Notes: a model not told the origin generated them from the letters alone. 64,000 bases of DNA from an uncultured Gammaproteobacteria bacterium (GCA_913058135.1 CAJXPR010000001.1:1-64000), one strand, 5' to 3'; counted from the stretch's first letter, positions 25,502 to 38,534 are shown. A program made the numbers and translations.

Positions 25502-26876
25502 ATCTGCGTTGACGATGCAGGCACCGCTGCGCCGAACTGAAATATTGCGACGTGCCTGGCCGGTGATGCTGGCCAATGCTTCCGTTCCCCTCCTCGGTCT
25601 GTCTGATACTGCTGTCATTGGCAACACCGGCTCACTGGCAGCACTGGGTGCGATTGCCTTTGGCGCCATCATCTTCAGTTTTGTTTATTGGGGTTTTGGT
25701 TTTCTGCGCATGGGCACCACCGGTTTTACTGCCCAGGCAGTGGGCGCCGGTGATGAGGCAGAGGTACGCACTGTCCTGTGGCGTGCAATGCTGCTGGCAG
25801 CGGGACTGGGCCTGCTGCTGATCGCCCTGCAGCAGCCCATCAGCGCCGTGTCACTGTCACTGATGAACGGCAGCGACAGCGTTGATGCGCTGACCCGTGA
25901 TTATATTGCCATGCGCATCTGGGGCGCACCGGCCGCACTGGCGCTGTTTGCATTGATGGGGTGCCTGATTGGTCTGGGCCACAGCAAAACCCTGTTGCGG
26001 GTGCAGGTATTCCTGAACGGCCTGAATATTACCCTGGACATCTGGTTTGCCGGGTTTCTGGGCATGGGTGTCGAGGGCATCGCGCTGGGCACGGCGGTGG
26101 CGGAATGGAGCAGCGTCGGCCTCGCCCTGTTTCTGGTATTGCGCATTCTGCGTCAGCGCCACAATGACGGGGAAGCTTTTGTCCCTCTGCCACGCCTGCG
26201 TGACTGGACGCGTTTGCGCCACACGCTGAGCGTGAACAGCCGCATCATGATCCGCACGCTGTTATTGGTGTTCAGTTTCGCCTGGTTTGTCAGACAAAGC
26301 GCCCAGTTTGGTGATGATGTGCTGGCCGCCAATCATATCCTGCTACAGCTGATCTCCTTTTCCGCGTTTTTTCTGGATGCCTATGCCTACGTCACAGAAG
26401 CACTGGTGGGCGAAGCTGCCGGCGCGAAAAACGGGCGACGTTTTGATGAAGCCGTGCGCAAAAGCAGTGAGCTGGCAATAGTCAGTGCGGTCGCGCTGGC
26501 GGTGATCATTCTGGTGGGCGGCGAGTTTGCTGCGCAACTGCTGAGTACGCACGAACAGGTCTGGTATCAGGTGTCACTGGTACTGCCCTGGGCGGCACTG
26601 TATGTGTTGTTGGCGGTAGTCGCGTTTCAGCTTGATGGCGTGTTTATTGGCACGACACGTACTCGCGAGATGCGTAACGCCGCCGTGGTCGGTACCGTCA
26701 TTTTTCTGCCATTGAGTGTGTTGATGACTGACCTGGCAGCCAATCACGGCCTGTGGCTGTCGTTCGTTATTTATGTGTGTCTGCGCGCCATCTGTTTACT
26801 GTTCTACCTGCCGGCGCTGCGGCGGTCGGTGCGCGGCTCTCAGAACTCAGTCGGGGCTCCTGATCAGCTGGGGTAG
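25494..26876 (+). CDS. MATE-family exporter, DinF-like
   Basis: The 460-aa protein has 12 hydrophobic segments in two bundles. MLANASVPLLGLSDTAVIGNTGS and FGFLRMGTTGFTAQAVGAG are typical of the DinF subfamily of MATE drug/sodium antiporters. Substrate unknown. The start at 25494 overlaps the end of the kinase gene (GATGAGTAA); a second ATG at 25515 is possible. Its 3' end overlaps the convergent BASS-type gene by 30 bp. Confidence 0.9.
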   Translation: MSKSALTMQAPLRRTEILRRAWPVMLANASVPLLGLSDTAVIGNTGSLAALGAIAFGAIIFSFVYWGFGFLRMGTTGFTAQAVGAGDEAEVRTVLWRAMLLAAGLGLLLIALQQPISAVSLSLMNGSDSVDALTRDYIAMRIWGAPAALALFALMGCLIGLGHSKTLLRVQVFLNGLNITLDIWFAGFLGMGVEGIALGTAVAEWSSVGLALFLVLRILRQRHNDGEAFVPLPRLRDWTRLRHTLSVNSRIMIRTLLLVFSFAWFVRQSAQFGDDVLAANHILLQLISFSAFFLDAYAYVTEALVGEAAGAKNGRRFDEAVRKSSELAIVSAVALAVIILVGGEFAAQLLSTHEQVWYQVSLVLPWAALYVLLAVVAFQLDGVFIGTTRTREMRNAAVVGTVIFLPLSVLMTDLAANHGLWLSFVIYVCLRAICLLFYLPALRRSVRGSQNSVGAPDQLG

Positions 26877-27821
26877 CCAGCGCAGATAGATAATCATGCC
26901 GAACAGTTCGACCAGAGACTGCAACACGATAACCACGACCGCCAGATGCCAGGCCTCTGGCAAGGACAGTGCCAGTGGCAGCATGACAAAGGAGTTGCGC
27001 GTGCCAAAGCTGAAGGTTAGTGTAAGGCCGACCGGCGCACCGAAACCGAAAAACCTGCTCAGCCCCGTTCCGATGACCGCAGCAGAAATCAGGTAAAAAA
27101 TGAAAACCAGCAGTACCGGCCAGAAGAAGTTGCCAATATCTGACACCAGTCTGACCTGGGAGCCAGCGATCAGGAATACGACCACAGTAAGTAGCGGCAC
27201 CGGCAACCAACCCAGCACACCAATCAACGCGCTCGCTTTCGCATGCCCATCCGATAACCATTGTGTCAACGCCGCCAGTATCAGCGGCAGCACTATCAGT
27301 CCAAAGAAAGCTGGCAGCAGGTAACTGCCGACTGCCAGTTGAACCGCCAGGTCACCCATAAAAAGCCAGAGGTAGACGGGCAACAGGATTAGCTGTGCGA
27401 TCAGCAGGATTGGCGCGGCGGCAACGGCCCTGGCGTTGTCACCGCCGCCGAGGTGAGTAAAACTTATAAACCAGTCGGTACAGGGCACCAGCAGTACCAG
27501 TAGCACGCCGAGGCGGATGGCAGGGTCGTCCGGCAATAGCAGCAGCAATGCGCCGATCACCAGGGGAATCAGAACAAAGTTTCCGGCCAGCAAGGCGCTC
27601 AGAAAGCTCCGATCGCCTAACGCAGAAGACACGTGTGTCAACGGCACCTGCGTAAAGGTTGTGTAAAGCAGAACTCCCAATACCGGCCACAGCAGTAACT
27701 CCCAGCTTTGGGTCTTCTCTGGCGACATCCAGCCAACGGCCATGCCGACGACAATGGCAATCAGATAGAACCAGACCTGATGTCGTTCAAGAGATTTAGC
27801 CGTGTCCATAAACCACATCAT
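26847..27821 (-). CDS. BASS/ACR3-type transporter, likely anion or arsenite permease
   Basis: The protein of up to 324 aa has about 10 membrane segments. LLVPCTDWFISFTHLGGGDN, ending the fourth, and TFSFGTRNSFVMLPLAL near the end resemble the arsenic-resistance branch of the bile acid:sodium symporter superfamily. A Cys in the VPCTDW segment parallels the essential Cys of ACR3. Substrate is not proven. The start may be 27821, 27818 or 27809; none has a good ribosome site. The start codon lies inside the last codons of a decayed CDF gene, which suggests the two once formed an overlapping operon. Confidence 0.8.
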   Translation of the reverse strand: MMWFMDTAKSLERHQVWFYLIAIVVGMAVGWMSPEKTQSWELLLWPVLGVLLYTTFTQVPLTHVSSALGDRSFLSALLAGNFVLIPLVIGALLLLLPDDPAIRLGVLLVLLVPCTDWFISFTHLGGGDNARAVAAAPILLIAQLILLPVYLWLFMGDLAVQLAVGSYLLPAFFGLIVLPLILAALTQWLSDGHAKASALIGVLGWLPVPLLTVVVFLIAGSQVRLVSDIGNFFWPVLLVFIFYLISAAVIGTGLSRFFGFGAPVGLTLTFSFGTRNSFVMLPLALSLPEAWHLAVVVIVLQSLVELFGMIIYLRWLPQLIRSPD

Positions 27822-28147
27822 GCCGATGGCTGTAGTCCGGGTGTGCGAATCTCAACGCCGAATGCAGTATGTTCAATCCTGCCTCCAGAATCATCATTTT
27901 CCGATGGTTAGTTTGCTCAAAATGATCCCGGGCCTTGGCATCGACGAGTGCACGGGCGTAAAGCGAAGCTTAGTGCTCGCCCATTTGCCAATAGTGTACA
28001 TGATGAACGTCAACGACACATTCAATCCGGATTAACGCCGCTGCCGCCCTGTCCAAAAAGTTGTGCAAGGCATCGGCGATAAGTGCCAGGCTAGCCGCAC
28101 GATGCCGACCTCGACTTGGGCAAGGGTCACAATAGCATTAGCCCAGA
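27796..28147 (-). pseudogene. Decayed CDF cation transporter with internal deletion
   Basis: Read on the minus strand from 28147, IWANAIVTLAQVEVGI matches the N-terminal region of the intact CDF gene at 30813-31721. A frameshift leads to SLALIADALHNFLDRAAAAL. The next codons jump directly to RIECVVDVHHVHYWQMGEH, which in the intact gene is over 150 residues further on. A stop replaces a Glu codon there, and the C-terminal tail continues to HPDYSHRHDVVYGHG and a TAA at 27796. So the copy has lost its start, one frame, the middle and one codon. It sits 3 bp after the TonB receptor gene, in operon position, and its end overlaps the BASS gene start. Confidence 0.9.
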
Positions 28148-28150
28148 TGC

Positions 28151-30106
28151 CTAGAACAACACTTTAATCCCTCCGTTTACAATAAAACCATCAAGCGGGG
28201 CGTAAATATCCCTGAACTGAGGATTCGATAGGCTGCCGGTGTAGATAGTATCGAACCGTGTTTGACGGGTATCACCAAAGTTTTCGAAATTAAGGAATAG
28301 CTTTACGTTTTCCGCCAAAGTCTTCTCTGTCATCACACCTGTGACCCAATAGCTTTTACCTCTAGCACCGTCGCTCAGACGCTGCGGTCCATAGTAATAA
28401 GCTTCAAGTCCTATCCTGAAATCATCTTCGCGCTCATAGATTAGAACATTGTTGAGCCGGTGTTCTGACACCAGCGGCGCTCTGGATACCGTACCCGCAT
28501 AGTGCTCGCGCACATTCGCATGCGTATAACCCAGAAACAGCTTGAAGTCGCCGTATGTGGCTGTAGCAGTGATCTCTACGCCCCGTGTATCGACATATCC
28601 ACCGGGTTGCGTAAATTCAAGGTTATCTCCCTGCTCCTGCAACTCCAGTGGATCGTCCACGCGTGTGTAAAACAGCAGCGAATTTAGCGTAATAAGGTTA
28701 CCGTTACTCTGGGGTATCCGATAGGTCACATCCATGTTGACACCTTTGGACTGCTCCTCATTCATTGAGCTGCGGTCCAACGGTAATACATTGCGGAACT
28801 GCACACTCTCTGCTTCTTCAATGAATAATGAAGGCAAACGATAGCCCAGACCACCACCAGCGCGAACAGTGATGTCAGTCGTCGGCTCGTACAAAAACGC
28901 GACACGCGGCAGAGTAATGGTACCGTGATCATCGTTGTGGTCTACACGAACGCCTGCTTCAATACTGACGGTGTCGGTCAGCGGTCGGGAGTTTTGAATG
29001 AATGCACCCAGCGTATACTGAGAGAAATCCTGATTAAAGCCCGGTACGGCGTCCTGTTGTTCAAATTCTTCAGTGATCAGGCTCAAGCCCGTTATCCATT
29101 CGGCAGCACCCTTCGGCAGCGCGTAGTGCAGCTCGCTGAAGCTTGATTTTTGTACCCCCGCAAATCCAAAGTCGGCCATTTCAAGCTCTCGATCAAAGTG
29201 TCCCAGACTGTTTCGGAAATTTAAAGTCCCCTCTCCCAGCGGCCGACTATATTCGAGCTGACTTGACAACCGCTTGGTACGATTGTCTTCGTAATAGGGC
29301 TCGGCGACCGGCCTGTCTTTGATGTAATCCATATTGCCGCCGAGGCGATCTTCCACAACGGCGGTAATGCCGATGCTCAGCTCGCTTGAATCATCCAGAT
29401 AGAAAAATGCGCGCGGATTCAGCGTCCATCGCTCAAATTGAGGAATAGCTGACAAGCCGACATCCGACGGATCATAGGCAGTGTTTTCGTTCCATGAAGC
29501 GAAAAGTGTGGTACCTACCTTGTCGCTGCGCGAAGCGTGAAAAGCACTGGCATCGAGTCCTCCCGCCGAAGTTCGATTTAGTAACATGCTGGTCTCAGGC
29601 TCGTAATCTGGCACTTTGGTGATCAGATTCACTAAACCCGCTATTGCGCCGCCTCCATACAAGGTAGAAGACGAGCCCTTGATGACCTCAACTGCCTGCA
29701 GATCCAGAGGCGCGATCTGGAGCAACCCAAGTCCACCGGCAAAACCTGAATACAATGGCAAGCCATCGCGCAACATTTGTGTGTAGCGGCCGTCCAGCCC
29801 CTGGATACGGATACTCGAGTTAAATGTGGTCGCCGAAGTCTGTTGAACCTGAATGCCGGTGCTTTCATTCAACAACATCCTGATGTCACCAGGTTTCATG
29901 TTCACCTTTTCACCAAGCTCTTCACCCGAGATTAATTCCACTCGTGTTGGCAAATCTTCCAATGAACGACGGCTTCTGGTAGAGGTCACCAGGATTTCTT
30001 CGACCGCCTCTTCCTGGGTATCATCATCAGATTGGCCATAAGCATCAGGTTGAACGATACAGAATACTAATACTCCACACACTAACGGGGACCAAAAAGA
30101 CTGCAT
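28151..30106 (-). CDS. TonB-dependent receptor under MerR-type control
   Basis: The 651-aa outer-membrane protein has a signal peptide (MQSFWSPLVCGVLVF... ending AYGQ), a TonB-box-like EEILVTST, a plug with IRIQGLDGRYTQMLRDGL and VEVIKGSSSTLYGGGAIAGL, and a 22-strand-type barrel ending in phenylalanine. It lacks the His-rich loops of the receptor at 8-10 kb. Substrate unknown; the context suggests a metal or metal chelate. ATG 30106 has AAGGAGCTC upstream. The open frame extends to 30271 but that part overlaps the promoter. Divergent from the MerR gene, downstream of an operator it shares. Confidence 0.88.
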   Translation of the reverse strand: MQSFWSPLVCGVLVFCIVQPDAYGQSDDDTQEEAVEEILVTSTRSRRSLEDLPTRVELISGEELGEKVNMKPGDIRMLLNESTGIQVQQTSATTFNSSIRIQGLDGRYTQMLRDGLPLYSGFAGGLGLLQIAPLDLQAVEVIKGSSSTLYGGGAIAGLVNLITKVPDYEPETSMLLNRTSAGGLDASAFHASRSDKVGTTLFASWNENTAYDPSDVGLSAIPQFERWTLNPRAFFYLDDSSELSIGITAVVEDRLGGNMDYIKDRPVAEPYYEDNRTKRLSSQLEYSRPLGEGTLNFRNSLGHFDRELEMADFGFAGVQKSSFSELHYALPKGAAEWITGLSLITEEFEQQDAVPGFNQDFSQYTLGAFIQNSRPLTDTVSIEAGVRVDHNDDHGTITLPRVAFLYEPTTDITVRAGGGLGYRLPSLFIEEAESVQFRNVLPLDRSSMNEEQSKGVNMDVTYRIPQSNGNLITLNSLLFYTRVDDPLELQEQGDNLEFTQPGGYVDTRGVEITATATYGDFKLFLGYTHANVREHYAGTVSRAPLVSEHRLNNVLIYEREDDFRIGLEAYYYGPQRLSDGARGKSYWVTGVMTEKTLAENVKLFLNFENFGDTRQTRFDTIYTGSLSNPQFRDIYAPLDGFIVNGGIKVLF

Positions 30107-30269
30107 GATAAGAGCTCCTTTATAAACTGCAATTTTGGCTGACATCTGAATCAATGACGGAAGTGTCAGCTTTGTAGAACGCCGCTTTGGTGGTAACCGC
30201 AACAGAGTGATACTCGCGCTTTGCCTATGGATATTAACTATATTCACTCTTGAACTGACAAGAGCCGAC

Positions 30270-30300
30270 ATTTAAAACCCTGTAGCTACTCCAGGGTCAA
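30270..30300 (-). promoter_or_regulatory. MerR-type operator-promoter driving the TonB receptor
   Basis: On the minus strand TTGACC (30295-30300) and TTAAAT (30270-30275) are exactly 19 bp apart, the overlong spacing that MerR-family activators correct. The spacer holds the dyad ACCCTGTAGCTACTCCAGGGT (30277-30297), closely like CadR/PbrR/ZntR operators. A TATTAT at 30306-30311 on the plus strand could be the -10 of the regulator gene, which would then be repressed from the same site. The transcript leader would be about 150 nt. Confidence 0.8.
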
Positions 30301-30334
30301 TAGGGTATTATCTGGAAAAATTATAGAGGTGAGC

Positions 30335-30715
30335 ATGCGGATAGGACAGCTAAGCCAAGCAACTGGCATAGGGATTGAAACCATTCGCTACTATGAGAAA
30401 GTTGGGTTGCTGCCCGACCCTGCACGATTGCCGAATGGTTATCGCGATTATGGCCCTGGGCACCTGGACAGATTGGCATTCATTCGCCAATGCCGGTCTC
30501 TGGATATATCAATCGCTGATATAGCGCGTTTGCTCGATTTTCGACATGGTAGTCCAACAGATTGCGATGCGATCAATCAGCTGGTCGATGAACATCTGGC
30601 TCAGATTCGTGTTCAAATTGTCAGCATGCGTGCGCTAGAGAGCCAGCTCATTGAGTTGCGTAAACGCTGTTCAAAAGGAAGAGAACGCCTGATTGCGGTA
30701 TTCTCAATGAATTGA
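30335..30715 (+). CDS. MerR-family metal regulator, CadR/PbrR type
   Basis: The 126-aa protein has the winged-helix start MRIGQLSQATGIGIETIRYYE and the long dimerisation helix. Cys77 (in TDCDAINQLVDEH) and Cys112 (in LRKRC) match the metal ligands of the Cd/Pb sensors CadR and PbrR. The third ligand, usually Cys119, is Leu here, and the His-rich tail is missing. ATG 30335 is preferred, with GAGGTG just upstream; GTG 30329 is an alternative. It probably senses a soft divalent metal and activates the TonB receptor operon. Confidence 0.88.
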   Translation: MRIGQLSQATGIGIETIRYYEKVGLLPDPARLPNGYRDYGPGHLDRLAFIRQCRSLDISIADIARLLDFRHGSPTDCDAINQLVDEHLAQIRVQIVSMRALESQLIELRKRCSKGRERLIAVFSMN

Positions 30716-30812
30716 CAACCTCAGCCCGTGGCAAAATGGCAATCAAACGGTTCCCTTCACATTGACTAGCAACTGATCAACCTCACAGCCAATCACAGTC
30801 TATGGTGTCATT

Positions 30813-31721
30813 CTATCCGTGCCCATATACCTTGGTATCCTGGTGACAGTGATCAGGGTGTTCAAACTCCAGCGTGGAATGTCGTATGTTGAATTCCGCC
30901 TCCAGCGCCATTTTTAGGCGATGTTTGGTCTGCTCAAACTGATCCCAGGCGCCGGCATCAATCACTACATGAGCGTCCAGCGAGGCTTCATGCTCACCCA
31001 TTTGCCAGCAATGCACATGATGAACATCAACTACACCTTCGATCCTGGTGAGTACCAGAATGACAGCGTCCGTATCAATATTCAAAGGGCTCCCCAGCAT
31101 CAATGTTCTGATACTCCCACCGATTTCTGTCAGGCCAAGATAAAGAATATAGCTTGCGATGACGATGGTGATGACAGGGTCAACCCAGCGCAGGTCGTAG
31201 AGCAGGATGAAAACTCCGCCAATGATCACGGCGACTGATGCGAGCGCATCGGACAGATTATGCAGAAACAGCGCACGGATGTTGACGCTGTCTTTCTGCA
31301 TTGAATAGGTGAGTAAGGCCGTCAGCGCATCCACGGCCAGAGCAATACCGCCCAGCCAGATGACCCACCAACCTTTGACTTCCGGGGGATCCAGTATCCG
31401 CATGCCACCTTCGTATATCAGATACATCCCGATGATAATCAAGGTGGTGTAGTTTATCAGGGCTGCAACTACCTCAATTCGCCCATAACCAAAGGTCATC
31501 CTGGCGTCCGCCGGACGACGCGAAATTTTCCGGGCGGCAAACGCAATGACCAGAGCTGCCATGTCCGAAAAGTTATGCAAGGCATCGGCAATAAGCGCCA
31601 GGCTGCCGGCAAAAATACCGCCCCCGATTTGCGCAAACGTCAGAATAGCATTGGCCCAGATGGCGATGGCAACGCGCTTATCCTTCGATTCCGGGGACAT
31701 ATGGTTGTGTTCGTGACTCAT
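30813..31721 (-). CDS. CDF cation efflux transporter (CzcD type)
   Basis: The 302-aa protein has six membrane segments and a cytoplasmic C-terminal domain. TM2 has DALHNFSD and TM5 has FLHNLSDALAS, the paired HxxxD sites of zinc-type CDF exporters. The N-terminus (MSHEHNHMS) and C-terminus (HPDHCHQ) add His ligands. It should exchange cytoplasmic Zn2+, Co2+ or Cd2+ for protons. ATG 31721 follows GAGGGTGATCC; upstream in-frame codons lie within the gap to czcA. It is the last gene of the czcICBA-czcD cluster. Confidence 0.92.
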   Translation of the reverse strand: MSHEHNHMSPESKDKRVAIAIWANAILTFAQIGGGIFAGSLALIADALHNFSDMAALVIAFAARKISRRPADARMTFGYGRIEVVAALINYTTLIIIGMYLIYEGGMRILDPPEVKGWWVIWLGGIALAVDALTALLTYSMQKDSVNIRALFLHNLSDALASVAVIIGGVFILLYDLRWVDPVITIVIASYILYLGLTEIGGSIRTLMLGSPLNIDTDAVILVLTRIEGVVDVHHVHCWQMGEHEASLDAHVVIDAGAWDQFEQTKHRLKMALEAEFNIRHSTLEFEHPDHCHQDTKVYGHG

Positions 31722-31784
31722 TGGATCACCCTCGTCCTGGTCGCTGGAAAATTGCCCCCGGCAAGGTCGCCAGGGGCAAAACAA

Positions 31785-35917
<4,133 letters not shown>

Positions 35918-35932
35918 GGTCATTGTCCTTTT

Positions 35933-37228
35933 TCAGCGATCAGCCAGCGGCTGGGCTGTCAGTTGTTCGATAAAGGCCTGGTTCAGCAGTGCTGTTGCTG
36001 CGGTGTCGACCAGAGCACGCTGTGCGGCGAGTAATTCACGTTGTGCGGCCATCCATTCCACATAGCTGTAGCGCCCGCTTTCATAAGCTTGGCGGGTTTG
36101 AGTTAGTGCCTCGCTCAGATCAGGTAGCATCTCGTTGCGGATCCGCTCTACGGCGGCTATGCTTTGCTGCCTTAGTTGATAGGCATCAAACAGATATGAA
36201 TGCAGGTTCAGCAGCGTGGTCTCGCGTCTAAACCTGACTTCGTCGCGGGCCGCTCGTGCCGCGCGAACTTCGCCACGGTTACGTTGGACTGGGAACAGTG
36301 GCACGGAAAATCCAGCTGTAAATGCGAAGTCATCCGTATCTTCCCTGCGTCGGACACCCACTTGCCAGCCGATGTCGCTTTCAGACTGGCTACGAGCCAA
36401 TTGAATCTCTGCTTCGCGCACTCGCTGTTCACTGGCATAGACCTGAATGGCAGGGCTGTCGCTGACGCGCTCAAACAGGGACTCAAAACTGTCAGAGGAC
36501 CCGAATTGAAACAAATCACCCTGCAACTGACCGAACTCTACCGAGGTGTCCCCCCACAACAGAGCCAATGCCATCTTTCGGCTAACCAGCTCCGATTGCA
36601 GGCGTGACTGTTCAATCTGGCTCTGCGTCAGCGCAGCCTTGGCCCGCAATACCTCAGCCTGGGATGTAGCGCCTTGATTGGCGCGCCGGGTAACGATATC
36701 AAGTGTCGACTGAGTCAGTGAAACTGCATCAGCAGCAAGCTGAAGCTTCTCCTGCAATGCCAGGGTAGCAACAAAGCGTTGAGTGACTTGCCCCAGCAGA
36801 TCAAGGGTTTCCACCCGACGCTCCGCCTCTACAAGCTCTAGCCGCGAATCGACTGCACTGACTCGTGCCTGCCGCTGCCCGCCAAGTTCGAGGGTTGACG
36901 ACAGTGTCAAGGTAAGCTCCGCGCCCACCAGGCCGCGCGCATCGGCGGTACCAAGAAAGTTCTCGACCTCAGCACCGACTTCCAGTGCCGGGTTCAGGTT
37001 GGCCGTGATTCGGCGTCCCTGAAGCCCATCAAGACGCAGGTCAAAGACCTGTAACCGCGGGTTTTGCGCCATGGCGCGGGACATGGCATCGCTCAGGGTG
37101 AGCATGCTATCTGCCGCCTGGACGGCGGTGACATTGAGCGGATATACAATAGCCGCCCACAACAATAGGTAAAAAATGCGATACGGCAATGCGCATCTCC
37201 CCGCATACACGGACAATATGGAAGGCAT
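35933..37228 (-). CDS. czcC: Outer-membrane channel of the heavy-metal RND pump
   Basis: The 431-aa TolC-superfamily protein has a signal peptide ending near VQAAD and long helices with the two outer-membrane efflux repeats (LTLSDAMSRAMAQNPRLQV at the start of the first; ELTLTLSSTLELGGQR and FSVPLFPVQRNRGEV mark the strands). It forms the exit duct for CzcAB. AGGAG lies 7 bases before the ATG. It follows the CzcI-like gene by 63 bp that contain a perfect palindrome. Confidence 0.93.
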   Translation of the reverse strand: MPSILSVYAGRCALPYRIFYLLLWAAIVYPLNVTAVQAADSMLTLSDAMSRAMAQNPRLQVFDLRLDGLQGRRITANLNPALEVGAEVENFLGTADARGLVGAELTLTLSSTLELGGQRQARVSAVDSRLELVEAERRVETLDLLGQVTQRFVATLALQEKLQLAADAVSLTQSTLDIVTRRANQGATSQAEVLRAKAALTQSQIEQSRLQSELVSRKMALALLWGDTSVEFGQLQGDLFQFGSSDSFESLFERVSDSPAIQVYASEQRVREAEIQLARSQSESDIGWQVGVRRREDTDDFAFTAGFSVPLFPVQRNRGEVRAARAARDEVRFRRETTLLNLHSYLFDAYQLRQQSIAAVERIRNEMLPDLSEALTQTRQAYESGRYSYVEWMAAQRELLAAQRALVDTAATALLNQAFIEQLTAQPLADR

Positions 37229-37262
37229 GAGAATGCTCCTACGAAAGTCTGAAAAACAGCTA

Positions 37263-37278
37263 TTCCCTGATCAGGGAA
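37263..37278. promoter_or_regulatory. Perfect 16-bp palindrome between the czcI-like gene and czcC
   Basis: TTCCCTGATCAGGGAA reads the same on both strands, 35 bases before the czcC start and 14 after the stop of the upstream gene. It could be a regulator-binding site that gives czcCBA its own promoter, or a processing/attenuation hairpin. I do not recognise it as a known operator. Confidence 0.4.
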
Positions 37279-37291
37279 GATATAAGCAGTG

Positions 37292-37636
37292 TCAGGCGAT
37301 CGGAGGGCGCAGCAGTGGGGGGTGGATGCCTTTCAGCAAGCTGGCTCGATAAACCAGTACAACTGAAGTTTCGGCAGTAGCGGGAAGAGATGTCTGTGGT
37401 ATCACCAAACCCATATGAAAACAGTTATGGTTGTGATGACAATCAGCGCCGGAGTGATGAGACTCATTTTGAAAGGGATTGCTTTTATGCACTTCTCTTT
37501 CGATATCAGCCGACGCCAATGAATGCTCATGGTGAGGCGCTGACGCGTGATGAAGCTGTTCTTCATAGGCAATAGAGGCCACTGACTGCAAAGCAATCAT
37601 TAGCGTTATTGCGATAATGAAACAGCGTTTAATCAT
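37292..37636 (-). CDS. Small His-rich periplasmic protein, CzcI-like
   Basis: The 114-aa protein has a signal peptide (MIKRCFIIAITLMIALQSVA) and a His-rich mature part: LHHASAPHHEHS, then HHSGADCHHNHNCFH with two Cys. The tail is GIHPPLLRPPIA. This layout and its place as first gene before czcCBA resemble CzcI proteins, which are thought to buffer periplasmic metal or tune the system. GGAG lies just upstream of the ATG. A decayed copy is at 38535-38705. Confidence 0.7.
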   Translation of the reverse strand: MIKRCFIIAITLMIALQSVASIAYEEQLHHASAPHHEHSLASADIEREVHKSNPFQNESHHSGADCHHNHNCFHMGLVIPQTSLPATAETSVVLVYRASLLKGIHPPLLRPPIA

Positions 37637-37866
37637 AAACTCCGCCTAAACACATTGGCGAGTCTAACAGAACCACAATACTAATGAAAGGTCTTCACAT
37701 TTTACAAGACTCCGGCAGTCAGGGTTTGACCCAGCCTTGAGCGCGGTGATGAGGTCGTCGACGCGACATTCCTGTTGATAATGAATCTCGTACCCTAAAA
37801 CTTGAACTTTTCGTCGTTAAAACACATAGTATAAAAATTAAGGACAATCTAACAGAGAGTCGAACA

Positions 37867-38502
37867 ATGGAAGACTGTTGCACCGACAAGGGCAATGAGC
37901 TTACTCAGTTGCGTGAACGGCAGGGTCACGTACTCTATATAGCTTTTGCGATCAATGCTGCGATGTTCATCGTTGAATTCACGGCAGGTTGGATCTCTAA
38001 CTCAACTGCGCTACTTGGCGACTCGCTTGATATGTTCGGCGATTCCGTTGTGTATGCCATCACACTCTTTGTATTGCACCGGGGTGTCCGAGCCAGGGTG
38101 GGAGCTGCGCTCTTCAAGAGTGGATTCTTGCTGTTTTTCAGCGTGCTGATCATCGCCGAGGCAATCCGCAATAGCTTCATAGGCACAGTGCCCGAGGCGG
38201 GATGGATGGGGTTGATTGGCGGCGTCGCCCTAATCGCAAATCTTATCTGTCTGCTGCTGCTTTACCGCCATCGCAGCGACGACATCAATATGAACTCCAC
38301 TTGGCTGTGTTCGCGCAATGATGTCATAGCCAACGTCAGTGTTCTGGTAGCCGCAGGACTGGTCATGATCACTGAGTCGCTATGGCCGGATTTGATAGTC
38401 GGTGTGGGTCTAGCATTACTATACTTGCACACCTCGATGAAGGTGGCGAAAGATGCCCAGTATCAGTGGCGCAGTCAAGATAAACGGCCTGTTGCCAGAT
38501 GA
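37867..38502 (+). CDS. Short CDF-type cation transporter without C-terminal domain
   Basis: The 211-aa protein has six membrane segments and almost nothing after the last. TM2 carries GDSLDMFGDS (DxxxD) and TM5 SRNDVIANVSV, typical metal sites of the CDF family. The N-terminus MEDCCTDKG has a vicinal Cys pair that may bind metal. Loss of the cytoplasmic domain, which in longer CDF proteins senses metal, is a natural feature of a minor CDF group. It is divergent from the czcI-like gene; the 230 bp between them hold no gene I recognise. Confidence 0.85.
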   Translation: MEDCCTDKGNELTQLRERQGHVLYIAFAINAAMFIVEFTAGWISNSTALLGDSLDMFGDSVVYAITLFVLHRGVRARVGAALFKSGFLLFFSVLIIAEAIRNSFIGTVPEAGWMGLIGGVALIANLICLLLLYRHRSDDINMNSTWLCSRNDVIANVSVLVAAGLVMITESLWPDLIVGVGLALLYLHTSMKVAKDAQYQWRSQDKRPVAR

Positions 38503-38534
38503 GTGATAGTAGCTCCAAAAATCATGTGGCCAAA

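Noticed and set aside
30107..30271. N-terminal extension of the TonB receptor frame
   Set aside because: The extra codons overlap the MerR-type -10 element, encode no signal peptide, and ATG 30106 has both a ribosome site and a signal peptide.
37637..37866. Coding relic between the czcI-like gene and the short CDF
   Set aside because: A minus-strand frame of about 40 codons is open (VQVLGYEIHYQQECRVDD), but I recognise no family and there is no start or ribosome site.
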